Below, piece after piece: positions 9,493 through 18,804 of a stretch of 64,000 bases of DNA. Under the pieces are notes generated by a model. The model made no database searches. It saw only the letters and a program-made list of their open reading frames with translations, and was not told where the DNA came from. The position numbers were made by a program, and so were the translations under genes. Every line of letters begins with the position of its first letter. Position 1 is the stretch's first letter. The stretch comes from Microvirga arabica (GTDB lineage: Bacteria; Pseudomonadota; Alphaproteobacteria; Rhizobiales; Beijerinckiaceae). The stretch covers positions 1-64,000 of the forward strand of contig NZ_JAFBID010000002.1 in assembly GCF_016811235.1 (NCBI RefSeq), in the 5' to 3' direction.

Positions 9493-10233
9493 CTCCGGAT
9501 AATCGACGCCGATCAGGTAAAGGCCCGTCGGCGGCGCCATGGGGCCGCAGCGCTTGCGGTCCTGCGCTTTGAGGGCCGCCCGCACATCCTCCACCGACCA
9601 GCGCCCGGCGCCGGCACGCTCCAGCGTTCCCGTCATCGAGCGCACCTGATGATGCAGGAACGAGCGGGCGGAGGCATAAATGCGGATCTCGTCGCCGATC
9701 CGCTCCACGTCCAGACGGTCGAGGGTGCGGATCGGGCTGTTGGCCTGGCATTCGGCCGCCCGGAACGTGGTGAAGTCGTGCCGCCCGACGAGCATCTGCG
9801 CGGCCTCGTGCATCACATCCGCATCGAGCGTCCACGCCACGTGCCAGACCCGGCTCGCTTCCAGCGTCGGTGGCGCACGGCGGTTGAGGATGCGATAGAC
9901 ATAATGACGCTTCACGGCGGAGAGACGCGCATTGAATGTCTCGGGAACGATCTGCGCCGACAGGATCGCAACAGGCGCAGGCCTGAGGTGGGAATTGGTG
10001 GCATCGCGCACCGTATCCGGCCGCCACTCCTTCTCCAGGTCTACGTGCACGACCTGATGGGTGGCGTGAACACCGGAATCGGTTCGGCCAGCACAGTGGA
10101 TTCGCACAGGTGTGCCGGTGAAGCGCGCAATCGCATCCTCGACCGCCTGCTGCACGGAGAGACCGTTCGTCTGATGCTGCCACCCGGTGAATGGCGTGCC
10201 GTCGTATTCGACGACAAGCTTGTAGCGAGGCAT
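9484..10233 (-). CDS. truA: tRNA pseudouridine(38-40) synthase
   Basis: Converts uridines 38-40 in the anticodon arm of many tRNAs to pseudouridine. The 249-residue protein has the catalytic motif GRTDSGVHA with the nucleophile Asp52, the N-terminal [16 protein letters not shown], and the later [14 protein letters not shown] segment of TruA. It ends the def-fmt-acetyltransferase-truA operon, 2 bp after the acetyltransferase gene. Confidence 0.96.
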   Translation of the reverse strand: MPRYKLVVEYDGTPFTGWQHQTNGLSVQQAVEDAIARFTGTPVRIHCAGRTDSGVHATHQVVHVDLEKEWRPDTVRDATNSHLRPAPVAILSAQIVPETFNARLSAVKRHYVYRILNRRAPPTLEASRVWHVAWTLDADVMHEAAQMLVGRHDFTTFRAAECQANSPIRTLDRLDVERIGDEIRIYASARSFLHHQVRSMTGTLERAGAGRWSVEDVRAALKAQDRKRCGPMAPPTGLYLIGVDYPELS

Positions 10234-10235
10234 GT

Positions 10236-10730
10236 CTAGTTCAGTTCTGCAAAGGCCCTGGCGTAGGAGACAGGGCCGTGGGCGCCTTTCCCGTGATCGG
10301 ACAGCGCAAGGGCCTGGAGATAGGGCCCGTCATAGGGTGTTTTAAGCTTTTCCGCCAGCTTCGGATCGAAGCCGAAGCGGCTGTAGTAATGCGGTTCGCC
10401 AAGAACGACGACCAGATCATAGCCATCGGCCCTGAGCCGCTCCAGGCTGTGCCGGACAAGAGCCGACGCAATCCCCTGCTTCTGAAAGGCGGGAGCTACT
10501 GCCAGCGGTGCCAGCACGCAGGCTCTTATGGCAGAGGCTTCGTGCAGCATCAGATGGGAATAGGCGATGTGCCCTGCGGGGTGGTCGTTGCGGGCAATCA
10601 GGGAGAGGATGAGATCTCCGTCATTGTGCATGTTCCGCACGAGATCGGCTTCCGCCGATTGTCCGAAGGCCGCGACATAGATCGTGTAGATCGCCTGCCA
10701 GTCTGCGGATTCCTCCAGACGGATCGTCAT
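10236..10730 (-). CDS. GNAT family N-acetyltransferase (YhbS-like)
   Basis: A 164-residue acetyl-CoA-dependent acetyltransferase. It has the GNAT beta4-alpha3 acetyl-CoA motif [22 protein letters not shown] and a downstream YYSRFGFDP segment as in YhbS-type proteins. The substrate is unknown. ATG 10730 has GAGG 6 bases upstream; a GTG at 10742 overlapping the fmt stop is possible. It sits between fmt and truA, so it is probably transcribed with translation genes. Confidence 0.85.
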   Translation of the reverse strand: MTIRLEESADWQAIYTIYVAAFGQSAEADLVRNMHNDGDLILSLIARNDHPAGHIAYSHLMLHEASAIRACVLAPLAVAPAFQKQGIASALVRHSLERLRADGYDLVVVLGEPHYYSRFGFDPKLAEKLKTPYDGPYLQALALSDHGKGAHGPVSYARAFAELN

Positions 10731-10738
10731 AGGCGTCC

Positions 10739-11671
10739 TCACCCGAAGCGGGCGCCCGGACCAAGCCTCACGCCGCGCAGGAATTCATCGAAGCTAACGG
10801 GTCCCTTGCCGGCCCGCTGAACCTGGAGCAGGCGGACAGCCCCGTCGCCGCAGGATATTATACCATTAATATCAAGAAGTGTGCCAGGAGAACCTAAACC
10901 ATTCCCCAGAGTTGCGCGCAGCACCTTCACACGCTCCTGGCCCTTGCCGAAATCGGCCGCGAAGTAGGCTCCTGGGAAGGGCGAGAGGCCGCGGATGTGG
11001 TCGTGCACCGCCTGGGCGGGTTTCGACCAGTCGATCAGGGCGTCCTCGTTCTTGAGCTTATGGGCGTAAGTGACGCCCTCCTCCGGCTGCGGCGTGAAAC
11101 CCAAGCCGCCGCGCGACAGGGCGGCGAGCGCCCGCACCATGAGGTCGGCACCGAGCACCATGAGCTTGTCATGCAGGTCGCCCGCGTTCATGTCAGGCCC
11201 GATCGCCACTTTCTCGACCATGGCCACAGGGCCTGTATCGAGGCCCTCTTCCATCTTCATGACAGCAACGCCGGTTTCCCGGTCGCCGGCCATGACGGCC
11301 CGCTGGATCGGCGCCGCGCCGCGCCAGCGGGGGAGCAGGGAGGCGTGAAGATTGAGGCAGCCGAGCTCCGGCGCCTCGAGAATGGCCTTCGGCAGCAGCA
11401 TGCCATAGGCAACCACCACGGCCACATCGGCCCCATGGCTGCGGAAGATCTCCGCAGCCTCTTCCGTGCGCAGGGTCTTGGGCGTGAACACGGGGATCCC
11501 GAACCGGTCCGCCATGGTGTGGACCGGCGAGGGCTTCAGCTCCATGCCGCGCCCGGCAGCGGCCGGCGGGCGGGTGTAGACGGCCACGACCTCGTGGCCC
11601 TGGCCGACGATCTCGGACAATGTGGGCACGGCGAAATCGGGTGTGCCCATGAAGACGACGCGCAGGCTCAT
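10739..11671 (-). CDS. fmt: Methionyl-tRNA formyltransferase
   Basis: Formylates Met-tRNAfMet with 10-formyl-tetrahydrofolate for translation initiation. The 310-residue protein starts [16 protein letters not shown], has the folate-binding/catalytic segment [19 protein letters not shown] followed by [12 protein letters not shown] and GLDTGP, and a C-terminal OB-like domain. It overlaps def by 4 bp (ATGA), the classic def-fmt coupling. Confidence 0.96.
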   Translation of the reverse strand: MSLRVVFMGTPDFAVPTLSEIVGQGHEVVAVYTRPPAAAGRGMELKPSPVHTMADRFGIPVFTPKTLRTEEAAEIFRSHGADVAVVVAYGMLLPKAILEAPELGCLNLHASLLPRWRGAAPIQRAVMAGDRETGVAVMKMEEGLDTGPVAMVEKVAIGPDMNAGDLHDKLMVLGADLMVRALAALSRGGLGFTPQPEEGVTYAHKLKNEDALIDWSKPAQAVHDHIRGLSPFPGAYFAADFGKGQERVKVLRATLGNGLGSPGTLLDINGIISCGDGAVRLLQVQRAGKGPVSFDEFLRGVRLGPGARFG

Positions 11672-12186
11672 GCGCCGGCCTCGCGCTTGGCCGCCTTCTT
11701 GAACTTGGTCATGACCCGGTCGCGTTTGAGCTTCGACAGGTAATCGATGAACAGGACACCATTGAGGTGGTCGATCTCGTGCTGGACGCAGGTGGCCAGC
11801 AGCCCGTCGGCCTCCTGCTCGATGGTTGCTCCTTCAAGGTCCATGTACCGGAAGCGCACCCGGTCCGGCCGCTCGACCTCCTCGTAATATTCGGGGATCG
11901 AGAGGCAGCCCTCCTCGTAGACTCGCTTCGCCTCCGAGGCCCAGACGATCTCGGGGTTGATGAGCACCATGGGCTGGCGCTCGTCCTCGGATTTCGACAC
12001 ATCCATGGTCACCATACGGACCGGTACACCGATCTGGATGGCGGCGAGCCCCACACCGGGGGCGTCGTACATTGTTTCCAGCATGTCGTCCGCAAGCCTG
12101 CGGATCTCGCCCGTGATTTCCTGAACGGGCTCGGAAACCAGGCGGAGCTTGGAATCGGGGATGATGACAAGGGGTCTGATGGTCAT
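11668..12186 (-). CDS. def: Peptide deformylase
   Basis: Removes the N-formyl group from nascent proteins; a metal enzyme. The 172-residue form starting [11 protein letters not shown] carries the three signature motifs: [10 protein letters not shown] (44-53), EGCLS (92-96, Cys ligand) and QHEIDH (His ligands in 136-140). A GTG at 12213 would add nine residues but is less likely. It is first in the def-fmt-truA operon and divergent from rmuC. Confidence 0.96.
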   Translation of the reverse strand: MTIRPLVIIPDSKLRLVSEPVQEITGEIRRLADDMLETMYDAPGVGLAAIQIGVPVRMVTMDVSKSEDERQPMVLINPEIVWASEAKRVYEEGCLSIPEYYEEVERPDRVRFRYMDLEGATIEQEADGLLATCVQHEIDHLNGVLFIDYLSKLKRDRVMTKFKKAAKREAGA

Positions 12187-12264
12187 GATCGCGGGAGATA
12201 AGGGCTCGTTCACGGATGGTCAAATCGTTCGTCTTATGTTCGGATGCTTCCGTCACCCGGAACC

Positions 12265-13461
12265 ATGAATTTCATGAACGATGTCGTCCTGACGCTCGGC
12301 CAAACCGCCCTGACATGGGGTCAGATCGTCTTAGGCATGGCGGGCTTCAGCCTTTGTCTCCTGCTCCTCGTGACCGTGCTGCTCCTGCGCACCCGCCGGG
12401 ATCGGGCCATGGAAGCGCTGATTGCGGACGAGCGGGCACGGGAGATGGACGACAAGGTGGCGGAACTCACCCGGATCCAGTCCGAGATGACCGGCCGGAT
12501 GCGGACCATGGCGGAGGTGTTCGGCTCCCGTCAGAGCGACTTCGTGCGCATGATCTCGGAGCGGATCGACGGGCTGCAGCACCGGGTCGGCCAGGGGCTG
12601 GAATCCTCCACGCGTCATCAATCCGAAAACCTGTCCAAGCTGAACGAGCGCCTCGCGGTCATCGACGCGGCGCAGCAGAACCTGACGAACCTCACCGGGG
12701 AGATCGTGGGCTTGAAGGATATCCTGTCCAACAAGCAGACCCGCGGCGCCTACGGGCAAGGGCGGATGGAGGCGATCATCCGCGACGGGCTGCCTGTGGG
12801 CGCGTTCGAGTTCCAGGCGACCCTCTCCAACCGTACGCGTCCGGACTGCCTCGTGCGCCTGCCCGGCGACGAGCGCGGGCTCGTGATCGACGCCAAGTTC
12901 CCGCTGGAGGGCTTCACCCTGTTCCGCGAGGCCAAGGGCGAGGAGGCGCGCAGCAGGGCGGCTGCAAGGGTCCGCAACGACATGCTCGTCCACGTCAAGG
13001 ACATCGCCGAGAAGTACCTCATCGCCGGCGAGACCCAGGATATCGCCATTCTGTTCGTACCGGCTGAATCGATCTACGCCGATCTCGCCGAGCATTTCGA
13101 CGACGTGGTGCAGAAGGCCCATCGCGCCCGCATCGTCATCGTCTCGCCGTCCCTCCTGACGCTCGCCATCCAGGTGATGCAGGCCCTTGTGCGCGATGCC
13201 CGCATCCGGGAGGAGGCGCGGGTGATCCAGATCGAGGTGCAGAAGCTCCTGGAAGACGTGGAGCGGCTCGACTCCCGCGTGGCGAAGCTCGACGCCCATT
13301 TCCGGCAGGCGCAGGACGACGTGTCCCAGATCCGCGTTTCGACTGACAAGATCGTGAAGCGCAGCGAACGGATCGAGGCTCTCGAGTTCGACGAGGGGGA
13401 GGCGGAGGCGCGCGCCGAGCTCCTGCGCCTCCAGGGCCGCAATCTTCGGGCGGTGGATTAG
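12265..13461 (+). CDS. rmuC: DNA recombination protein RmuC
   Basis: RmuC-family protein thought to limit inversions at short repeats. About 398 residues: an N-terminal membrane anchor (about residues 22-44), a long coiled coil to about 160, then the RmuC domain of endonuclease-like fold with VIDAKFPLEGF, DIAILFVPAESIYADL and a C-terminal coiled region. ATG 12265 (MNFMNDVV) is chosen; a 7-codon extension is possible. The last bases overlap a stress-type promoter for the next gene. Confidence 0.92.
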   Translation: MNFMNDVVLTLGQTALTWGQIVLGMAGFSLCLLLLVTVLLLRTRRDRAMEALIADERAREMDDKVAELTRIQSEMTGRMRTMAEVFGSRQSDFVRMISERIDGLQHRVGQGLESSTRHQSENLSKLNERLAVIDAAQQNLTNLTGEIVGLKDILSNKQTRGAYGQGRMEAIIRDGLPVGAFEFQATLSNRTRPDCLVRLPGDERGLVIDAKFPLEGFTLFREAKGEEARSRAAARVRNDMLVHVKDIAEKYLIAGETQDIAILFVPAESIYADLAEHFDDVVQKAHRARIVIVSPSLLTLAIQVMQALVRDARIREEARVIQIEVQKLLEDVERLDSRVAKLDAHFRQAQDDVSQIRVSTDKIVKRSERIEALEFDEGEAEARAELLRLQGRNLRAVD

Positions 13462-13485
13462 GAACCGCCTTCCGCCCGCGACGTT
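13461..13485 (+). promoter_or_regulatory. Candidate EcfG general-stress promoter
   Basis: GGAAC at 13461-13465 and CGTT at 13482-13485 with a 16-bp spacer match the alphaproteobacterial EcfG consensus. It lies 80 bp before the DUF892 start and overlaps the rmuC stop codon. Confidence 0.7.
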
Positions 13486-13565
13486 CTTCCCACGCGGCAG
13501 GATGCGTCAAGCGGATAATGGCGCTCGCATGCTGGCATATCACAGAACTCGGGAAGGATTGCGCT

Positions 13566-14069
13566 ATGGGCCTTTTGTCAAAGGACATCAAGTCGTTGGA
13601 TGACCTCTTCATCCATACCCTGCAGGACATCTACTACGCCGAGCAGCAGATCACGAAGGCGTTGCCGCAGATGATGGAACAGGTCACGGATCCGCAGCTG
13701 AAGCAGGCATTCCAGACCCATCTCGGTGAGACCCAGCAGCAGATCCAGATGGTCGAACAGGTGTTCCGCATGCACGGCCACGATCCCAAGGGCGTGACCT
13801 GCCCTGCCATCGACGGTATCATCAGCGAGGCGCAGGACATCGCCGGCGAGATTGATGATCCGCAGGTTCTCGACGCTGCCCTGCTTGCCGCCGCTCAGGC
13901 CGTGGAACACTACGAGATCACCCGCTACGGCACCCTCGTGGCCTGGGCCAAGCAGCTCGGCCGCGAGGATTGCGCCGGCGTCCTGCACCAGATCCTGGAT
14001 CAGGAAAAGGCGACCGACCAGAAGCTCAACCGGATCGCCGAGAGCAAGATCAACACGCAGGCTGCGTAA
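13566..14069 (+). CDS. Ferritin-like DUF892 (YciE/YciF) stress protein
   Basis: A 167-residue all-helical protein of the ferritin-like DUF892 family, known to be induced by general stress. The family carries di-iron-type Glu/His residues on four helices; here LQDIYYAEQQI, the EQVFRMHGHDPKG segment and AAAQAVEHYEITRYGTL are diagnostic. It has an EcfG-type promoter upstream and a strong terminator downstream. A paralogue with the same promoter type lies at 26520-27014, with the VEHYEITRYG block conserved. The biochemical role is not established. Confidence 0.92.
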   Translation: MGLLSKDIKSLDDLFIHTLQDIYYAEQQITKALPQMMEQVTDPQLKQAFQTHLGETQQQIQMVEQVFRMHGHDPKGVTCPAIDGIISEAQDIAGEIDDPQVLDAALLAAAQAVEHYEITRYGTLVAWAKQLGREDCAGVLHQILDQEKATDQKLNRIAESKINTQAA

Positions 14070-14090
14070 GCTCTTCGTCCGCTGAATACG

Positions 14091-14122
14091 AAAATGGCCT
14101 CCTCTCGGAGGCCATTTTTATT
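14091..14122 (+). terminator. Rho-independent terminator
   Basis: Hairpin AATGGCCTCC-TCTC-GGAGGCCATT followed by TTTATT, placed after the DUF892 gene and facing the convergent HAD gene. It could act in both directions. Confidence 0.85.
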
Positions 14123-14131
14123 GGAGAGAGG

Positions 14132-14869
14132 TTATTTGGATTTCTGAGGCAGCGCATAAGCGCGCAGGAAATCCGCCAGATCGTTGGTGATGTAGTCGAT
14201 ATCCGGCGTCTTGACGGCTTCCTGCTCGAAGCTCTCCCGGAACGGATCGAGGGTCTTCGGCACGATCAGGGTGGTGGTCATGCCGAGCTCGTGCGGCACG
14301 GTCAGGTTCTTGGCGATGTCCTCGAACATGGCCGAGCGGGAGGGCTCCACCCCGTGCCGCTCAAGGAATATTTCATAGGCGCGCCGGTCCGGCTTTGGCA
14401 CGAAGTTGGAGGCGGCGATGTCGAACACGTCCTCGAAATGGTCGAGGATGCCGATTTTTCTGGCTACGTTCTCCGCGTGCTTGCGGGATCCGTTGGTGAG
14501 GATGAGCTTGCGGCCGGGGAGCCTCTCGATCGCCTCGCCCAGGCTGTGGTTCAGCTCGATGTCCGTGTGGTCGATGTCGTGCGCGAAATCGAGGAAGTCG
14601 TGCGGATCGACGTTGTACTCGTCGATCAGCGCCTTCAGGGTCGTGCCGTGTTTGTGATAGAAATACTTCTGCAGCGCCTGCGCCGACAGCCCGTCGAGCC
14701 CGAAGAACTCTGTGATGTAAAGGGTGATGCGCTGGTCGATCTGCGGCCAGACCCGCGAGGTGTGCGGATAAAGGGTGTTGTCCAAATCGAAAACCCACGT
14801 CTCCACATGGGAGAAGGGACGGGAATCGGCCGAGGACAGGTGGCTCTCGAGGGCTGGTTTGGCGTTCAT
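14132..14869 (-). CDS. HAD-superfamily pyrimidine 5'-nucleotidase-like hydrolase
   Basis: A 245-residue HAD phosphatase with motif I VFDLDNTLYP (nucleophile Asp), motif II LTNGS and motif III/IV around KPDRRAYE and MFEDIAKNL. This pattern is that of the yeast Sdt1-like pyrimidine 5'-nucleotidase subfamily, widely found near argB and dapD in Rhizobiales. ATG 14869 (MNAKPALE) is preferred to one six codons upstream. The substrate is inferred. Confidence 0.88.
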   Translation of the reverse strand: MNAKPALESHLSSADSRPFSHVETWVFDLDNTLYPHTSRVWPQIDQRITLYITEFFGLDGLSAQALQKYFYHKHGTTLKALIDEYNVDPHDFLDFAHDIDHTDIELNHSLGEAIERLPGRKLILTNGSRKHAENVARKIGILDHFEDVFDIAASNFVPKPDRRAYEIFLERHGVEPSRSAMFEDIAKNLTVPHELGMTTTLIVPKTLDPFRESFEQEAVKTPDIDYITNDLADFLRAYALPQKSK

Positions 14870-14952
14870 GGATTCCAAAGACGACAATGGGGCCGTGCGG
14901 CCCCACTGCTCGAAATATAAGCGTTCTCTGCCGCTTCGGAAAGGGCAGGCTC

Positions 14953-15056
14953 AGCATCGGACCCAAAAGTGGAACCCACTTTTGGGATCTATTCGATGCT
15001 TAACTCTTTGAAGAGCGCATCGTGTGGACCGGACCCAGAGGGCCGCACGATGCGCT
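14953..15056. repeat. Two-module mosaic palindromic repeat
   Basis: Module 1 (14953-15000) begins AGCATCGGACCCAAAAGTGG and folds back through CCACTTTTGGG to CGATGCT. Module 2 (15014-15056) has arms AGCGCATCGTG and CACGATGCGCT and contains GGACCCAGAGGGCCGC. It abuts the argB stop codon. The same modules occur at 28048-28175 and 44594-44745. Confidence 0.8.
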
Positions 15057-15960
15057 AACCGCGACGGATCAGCGTGCCGGCGCCGTGATCGGTGAACAGT
15101 TCCAGAAGCACCGCGTGGGGCACCTTGCCGTCGAGGATGACCACGGCCTCCACGCCCTTCTCCAGGGCATAGATGCAGGTCTCGATCTTCGGGATCATGC
15201 CGTCCGTGATGGTTCCGTCGGCGATCAGGCGGCGGCAATCCTCGATGGTCATCTCCGGGATCAGGTTCTTGTTCTTGTCGAGAACGCCCGGGACATCCGT
15301 GAGAAGGAGGAGGCGCTTGGCCGTGAGCGCGCCCGCGATGGCACCGGCAAAGGTGTCGGCATTGACGTTGTAGGTCTGGCCGTCCTGGCCGATCGCCACC
15401 GGAGCCAGGACCGGAATCAGCTCCGCCTGGAGCACCTGGTCCAAAACCTCCCGGTTCACCTGCTCGGGCTCGCCGACGAAGCCGAGATCCACCACCTTTT
15501 CGATGTTGGAATCAGGGTCGATGGCCGTGCGGGTCACTTTCCGGGCCATGACCATGTTGCCGTCCTTGCCGGACAGGCCCACGGCCTTGCCGCCCTCGGC
15601 GCCGATCCAGCCGACGATCTGCTTGTTAATGGAGCCGGCCAGCACCATCTCGACCACCTCGACCGTGGCCTGATCCGTGACGCGGAGCCCGCCCTTGAAC
15701 TCGGACTTGATGCCGAGCTTCTCGAGCATCTTGCCGATCTGGGGGCCGCCGCCATGGACGACCACGGGCTTGATGCCTGACTGCTCCAGGAGAACCACGT
15801 CCTCGGCGAAATCCTCGGCAGCCGCCCGGTCGCCCATGGCATGGCCGCCATACTTGATCACCACCACCTGCTGGTCATAGCGCTGCATGTGCGGCAGGGC
15901 CTGCACAAGCACCTCGGCCTGCACGTGGACATCGGGAAGGGGCGTGGACGGATCGGACAT
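15055..15960 (-). CDS. argB: Acetylglutamate kinase
   Basis: Phosphorylates N-acetyl-L-glutamate in arginine biosynthesis. The 301-residue protein has the amino-acid-kinase fold: [11 protein letters not shown] near the N-terminus, [14 protein letters not shown], the substrate-binding [29 protein letters not shown] and the C-terminal GTLIRRG. ATG 15960 has GGAG 6 bases upstream; an ATG at 15981 is in frame and would add seven residues. Confidence 0.96.
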   Translation of the reverse strand: MSDPSTPLPDVHVQAEVLVQALPHMQRYDQQVVVIKYGGHAMGDRAAAEDFAEDVVLLEQSGIKPVVVHGGGPQIGKMLEKLGIKSEFKGGLRVTDQATVEVVEMVLAGSINKQIVGWIGAEGGKAVGLSGKDGNMVMARKVTRTAIDPDSNIEKVVDLGFVGEPEQVNREVLDQVLQAELIPVLAPVAIGQDGQTYNVNADTFAGAIAGALTAKRLLLLTDVPGVLDKNKNLIPEMTIEDCRRLIADGTITDGMIPKIETCIYALEKGVEAVVILDGKVPHAVLLELFTDHGAGTLIRRG

Positions 15961-16036
15961 GGACGGCTCCGGCGCGGTCATCGGGATCGGACGGCCTGCC
16001 TTCTAGCCGAAGGAGGCGCTGCTGCAAACAGGGAGT

Positions 16037-16405
16037 TCAGGCTCTCATGCGAACAAGGGCGGAGATGCCTACCAGCAGCCACCCGACCATCAGGATGATG
16101 CCTCCCGCAGGCGCTGCCCTCGGAAACAGCGCCACGCCCGAGAACGCGCGGCGTGAGAGATCGCCACAGAATAGGACAAGCCCGAGCACCAGCACGTAAC
16201 TGGCGATCTGCCCCAGCATTGGGTTCACGGCACCAACAGCGATGAGGGCCACCAAAGCGAGCAGGGCAGGGGCGTGGAAGAGCAGGAACTGCGCTGCCGT
16301 GGTGAGATTGCCGCCCGTAACGTGGGCGGCAGCGGCCGAGAGACCGACGCCCAGGAGACCTGACAGGGAGGCAAGGACGATCAGGATCCGGGTAGCGAGC
16401 GTCAT
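16037..16405 (-). CDS. DUF423 small membrane protein
   Basis: A 122-residue protein with four predicted membrane segments (about 5-27, 38-60, 66-85, 98-118). The N-terminal [17 protein letters not shown] corresponds to the DUF423 (YgdD) signature. Function is unknown. The start overlaps the engB stop by 4 bp, so translation is coupled. Confidence 0.82.
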   Translation of the reverse strand: MTLATRILIVLASLSGLLGVGLSAAAAHVTGGNLTTAAQFLLFHAPALLALVALIAVGAVNPMLGQIASYVLVLGLVLFCGDLSRRAFSGVALFPRAAPAGGIILMVGWLLVGISALVRMRA

Positions 16406-17067
16406 CCTGCGCCCCGCTCGCTCAGGAGCTTGGCGATCCCGGCGCGCAGCTCGGGGATGCCGAAGCCCGTGCGGCTGGAGGTCGGCAGGATCTCAGGGTA
16501 AGCGGCGGCGCGCTTCTCGATCTTCTGCAGGGTGTCGGCCATGCGCTTGTCGAGTTCGCCCGGCTTCAGCTCGTCCGCCTTGGTGAGCACGACCTGGTAG
16601 GAGACTGCCGCCGTGCCAAGGGTCTCCAGCACGGCCTCGTCCACCGGCTTGATGCCGTGGCGGGCGTCAATCAGCACATAGACTCGGGCAAGGCTCGCCC
16701 GGCCGCGCAGGTAATCGTGGATCAGCTGGGTCCAAGCCTGCACCTTCTGCTTCTCGACGGCGGCGAAGCCGTAGCCGGGCATGTCGACGAGGTGGAAGCG
16801 GTCGTTGATATTGAAGAAGTTTAGCTGCTGGGTCCGGCCCGGCGTATGCGAGGTGCGCGCCAAGGTGTTGCGCCCGGTGAGTGCGTTCACCAAGCTCGAT
16901 TTGCCCACATTGGAGCGCCCGGCGAAGGCGATCTCCACCTTGCTCATGGGCGGCAGGTTGTTCAGGGCGTTGGCGGCCCATATGAAATCCGCCTCGCCGG
17001 CAAAGAGCTTGCGGCCGATTTCGAGGAAGGGATCGACGTCCTGGTTGGGGGGGCTTGTCTCGGTCAT
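16402..17067 (-). CDS. engB: Ribosome biogenesis GTPase EngB (YihA/YsxC)
   Basis: Essential-type small GTPase for 50S assembly. The 221-residue form has G1 GRSNVGKSS (50-58), the switch [10 protein letters not shown]3 DMPGYG, G4 TKADE and G5 SSRTG. ATG 17067 ([10 protein letters not shown]) is chosen; a GTG at 17127 that overlaps the CYTH/CHAD stop as GTGA would add 20 residues. It is in an operon CYTH/CHAD-engB-DUF423. Confidence 0.94.
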   Translation of the reverse strand: MTETSPPNQDVDPFLEIGRKLFAGEADFIWAANALNNLPPMSKVEIAFAGRSNVGKSSLVNALTGRNTLARTSHTPGRTQQLNFFNINDRFHLVDMPGYGFAAVEKQKVQAWTQLIHDYLRGRASLARVYVLIDARHGIKPVDEAVLETLGTAAVSYQVVLTKADELKPGELDKRMADTLQKIEKRAAAYPEILPTSSRTGFGIPELRAGIAKLLSERGAG

Positions 17068-17123
17068 GGGCCTCTTATCGGCGCTCGCAGCGCTTTCTTC
17101 AAGGCACGGGGCTGATTTCCTGC

Positions 17124-18665
17124 TCACAGCCAGAAGGGATCGGCCCTCGACAGCGCTCCTAGGGAAGCCTCGCTCTTGTCGAGAAGCTTTTCCCGCTGCC
17201 GCTCCAGGCGCTTGGGTGAGACCTCGGGGAGGTACATGGCAAGGGAGCCGCCCACCGCGAGATCGTTCAGGTCACCCAAGTGTTCCTGGAGCTCCGCCAG
17301 AAGGGAGGAGAACGTCTTGCGGCGCTTCCTTGCCTTGCCCGAGGTGAAAAGCGACCCGAGGAACTCGGTGCCGTAGCGCAGCTTCTTGATGCGGATGCGC
17401 AGGTCGTGACGCTCTTCGTCACCGATGTCCCGCAGGTGCTTGGCGAGCTTGCGAATGCGCTTGAAGCGGCGGGAAAACTCGGCCGCCGCAAATTCCCTGG
17501 CAGGGCGTAACCGGGCGGATTTGCGCCCGTCCCCGCCAGATGCCATCCAGGCTCCAGCCTCGATCCAGGCGGCCGTCTGCAGGATCACATCCATGAAGCG
17601 GCGGGATTCGAGGGTCTCCAGCAGGTCCCTGTAGGCTTCCGTTCGGCGTCGCTCGATCTCCTCCATCTGCGACGGATCTGGCGCAGCATCATCCATAGAG
17701 CGCAGCCGCTCGATGAATACGTCGAGGTCCCTGGCCGCTCCCAGGGATTGCCCGGCCCAGCGGAGATTATCGCGGATTTCGGCGCTCTCAGGGTCGGTCA
17801 GCAGCTGGGTTTTGAACAGGGAAATGGCGGCCCTCAGGCGCCGCAGGCCCACGCGCATCTGGTGCAGGGCGGCGGGCTCCTGCGTGAGCCGCACCAGGGC
17901 TTCGTTCTGCACCATCTGGGCAAGGCAGGATCGGGCAATGACCTGGAAGGCCTCAGCGCAGGTTGCGTCCTTCGGAAGCTCGATCTTCTCGGCCCGCGCA
18001 GGCCGAAGGCTTTCCCCGTCGAGGAGACGGTAGCCGCGCTCGGACTTCGCCGCTGTCGAGAGCCTTAAGGGAGCAGTCTCACTCAAATGGCGGGCCAGCG
18101 CGAACAGCGCGCCGGCATGACCCTGCCGCAGCTCCAGTTCGATTTCCGAGAAGGTGACCGTTTTGTCCCCACCGGAGGCTTTGGCACGGTCGAGGGCCAC
18201 CTCGATCATGGCGGTATCGAACTTGGCCTCGAAGGCTCTTCGTTCCGTTTCGACGGTGAAGGCCGGCTTGATGTTCGCCAGAAGATCCTCATCCGCGATC
18301 AGCTTTCCGAGAGGGGTGCCGGCCGCGGCGGACAGGTCGAGTTCGCCATCGACCGGCGTCTCCCACTCGCCGCGATCCATGGCGATGCCCTTGTGCGGGC
18401 CCTCGGCCTTGATGGTCTGGATGGCTTTGCCGTTCCGGCGGCGGATGCGCAGGCTGATGCCCTCGCGGTGTAAGGCATGGTCATCCGTGTCGAAATAGAC
18501 CGCATGGAGCTGTCCGCTCTGCCTGGGCAGCGGCTGCGCCTTCTCGATCAGGGGGTGCGTAAGCAGGTCCTCGGCCGTGCCGGAGGCAAGCTCCAGCTTC
18601 AGCTCGATCTCGCGGGGCGAGTCGGATACACCTTGCTGCTTCGATTTTTCTTTGGAGGCGCTCAT
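17124..18665 (-). CDS. CYTH and CHAD domain protein
   Basis: A 513-residue fusion of an N-terminal CYTH (triphosphate tunnel metalloenzyme) domain, shown by EIELKLEL at 19-26 and many charged strand residues, and a C-terminal CHAD domain from about 235, with [19 protein letters not shown] and [21 protein letters not shown] domains hydrolyse inorganic triphosphate or similar; CHAD domains bind polyphosphate. Together they suggest a polyphosphate-linked role, which is an inference. It sits upstream of engB on the same strand. Confidence 0.92.
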   Translation of the reverse strand: MSASKEKSKQQGVSDSPREIELKLELASGTAEDLLTHPLIEKAQPLPRQSGQLHAVYFDTDDHALHREGISLRIRRRNGKAIQTIKAEGPHKGIAMDRGEWETPVDGELDLSAAAGTPLGKLIADEDLLANIKPAFTVETERRAFEAKFDTAMIEVALDRAKASGGDKTVTFSEIELELRQGHAGALFALARHLSETAPLRLSTAAKSERGYRLLDGESLRPARAEKIELPKDATCAEAFQVIARSCLAQMVQNEALVRLTQEPAALHQMRVGLRRLRAAISLFKTQLLTDPESAEIRDNLRWAGQSLGAARDLDVFIERLRSMDDAAPDPSQMEEIERRRTEAYRDLLETLESRRFMDVILQTAAWIEAGAWMASGGDGRKSARLRPAREFAAAEFSRRFKRIRKLAKHLRDIGDEERHDLRIRIKKLRYGTEFLGSLFTSGKARKRRKTFSSLLAELQEHLGDLNDLAVGGSLAMYLPEVSPKRLERQREKLLDKSEASLGALSRADPFWL

Positions 18666-18741
18666 CGTCCGTCACCGCATAGCATCGGCGATTGATATAG
18701 ATGTGTGACGGTTGGAAGGAATGACGGCGTGCTCGCCATCG

Positions 18742-18775
18742 GCAAAAGAAAATCCCCGGGACATGGCCCGGGGAT
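18742..18775 (-). terminator. Rho-independent terminator of yidC
   Basis: On the minus strand a stem ATCCCCGGGCC/GGCCCGGGGAT-like hairpin (18752-18775) is followed by TTTTCTTTT (18751-18742). It lies 30 bp past the yidC stop. Confidence 0.85.
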
Positions 18776-18804
18776 GATCACATCTTAATTTAATATGGCG
18801 CTGT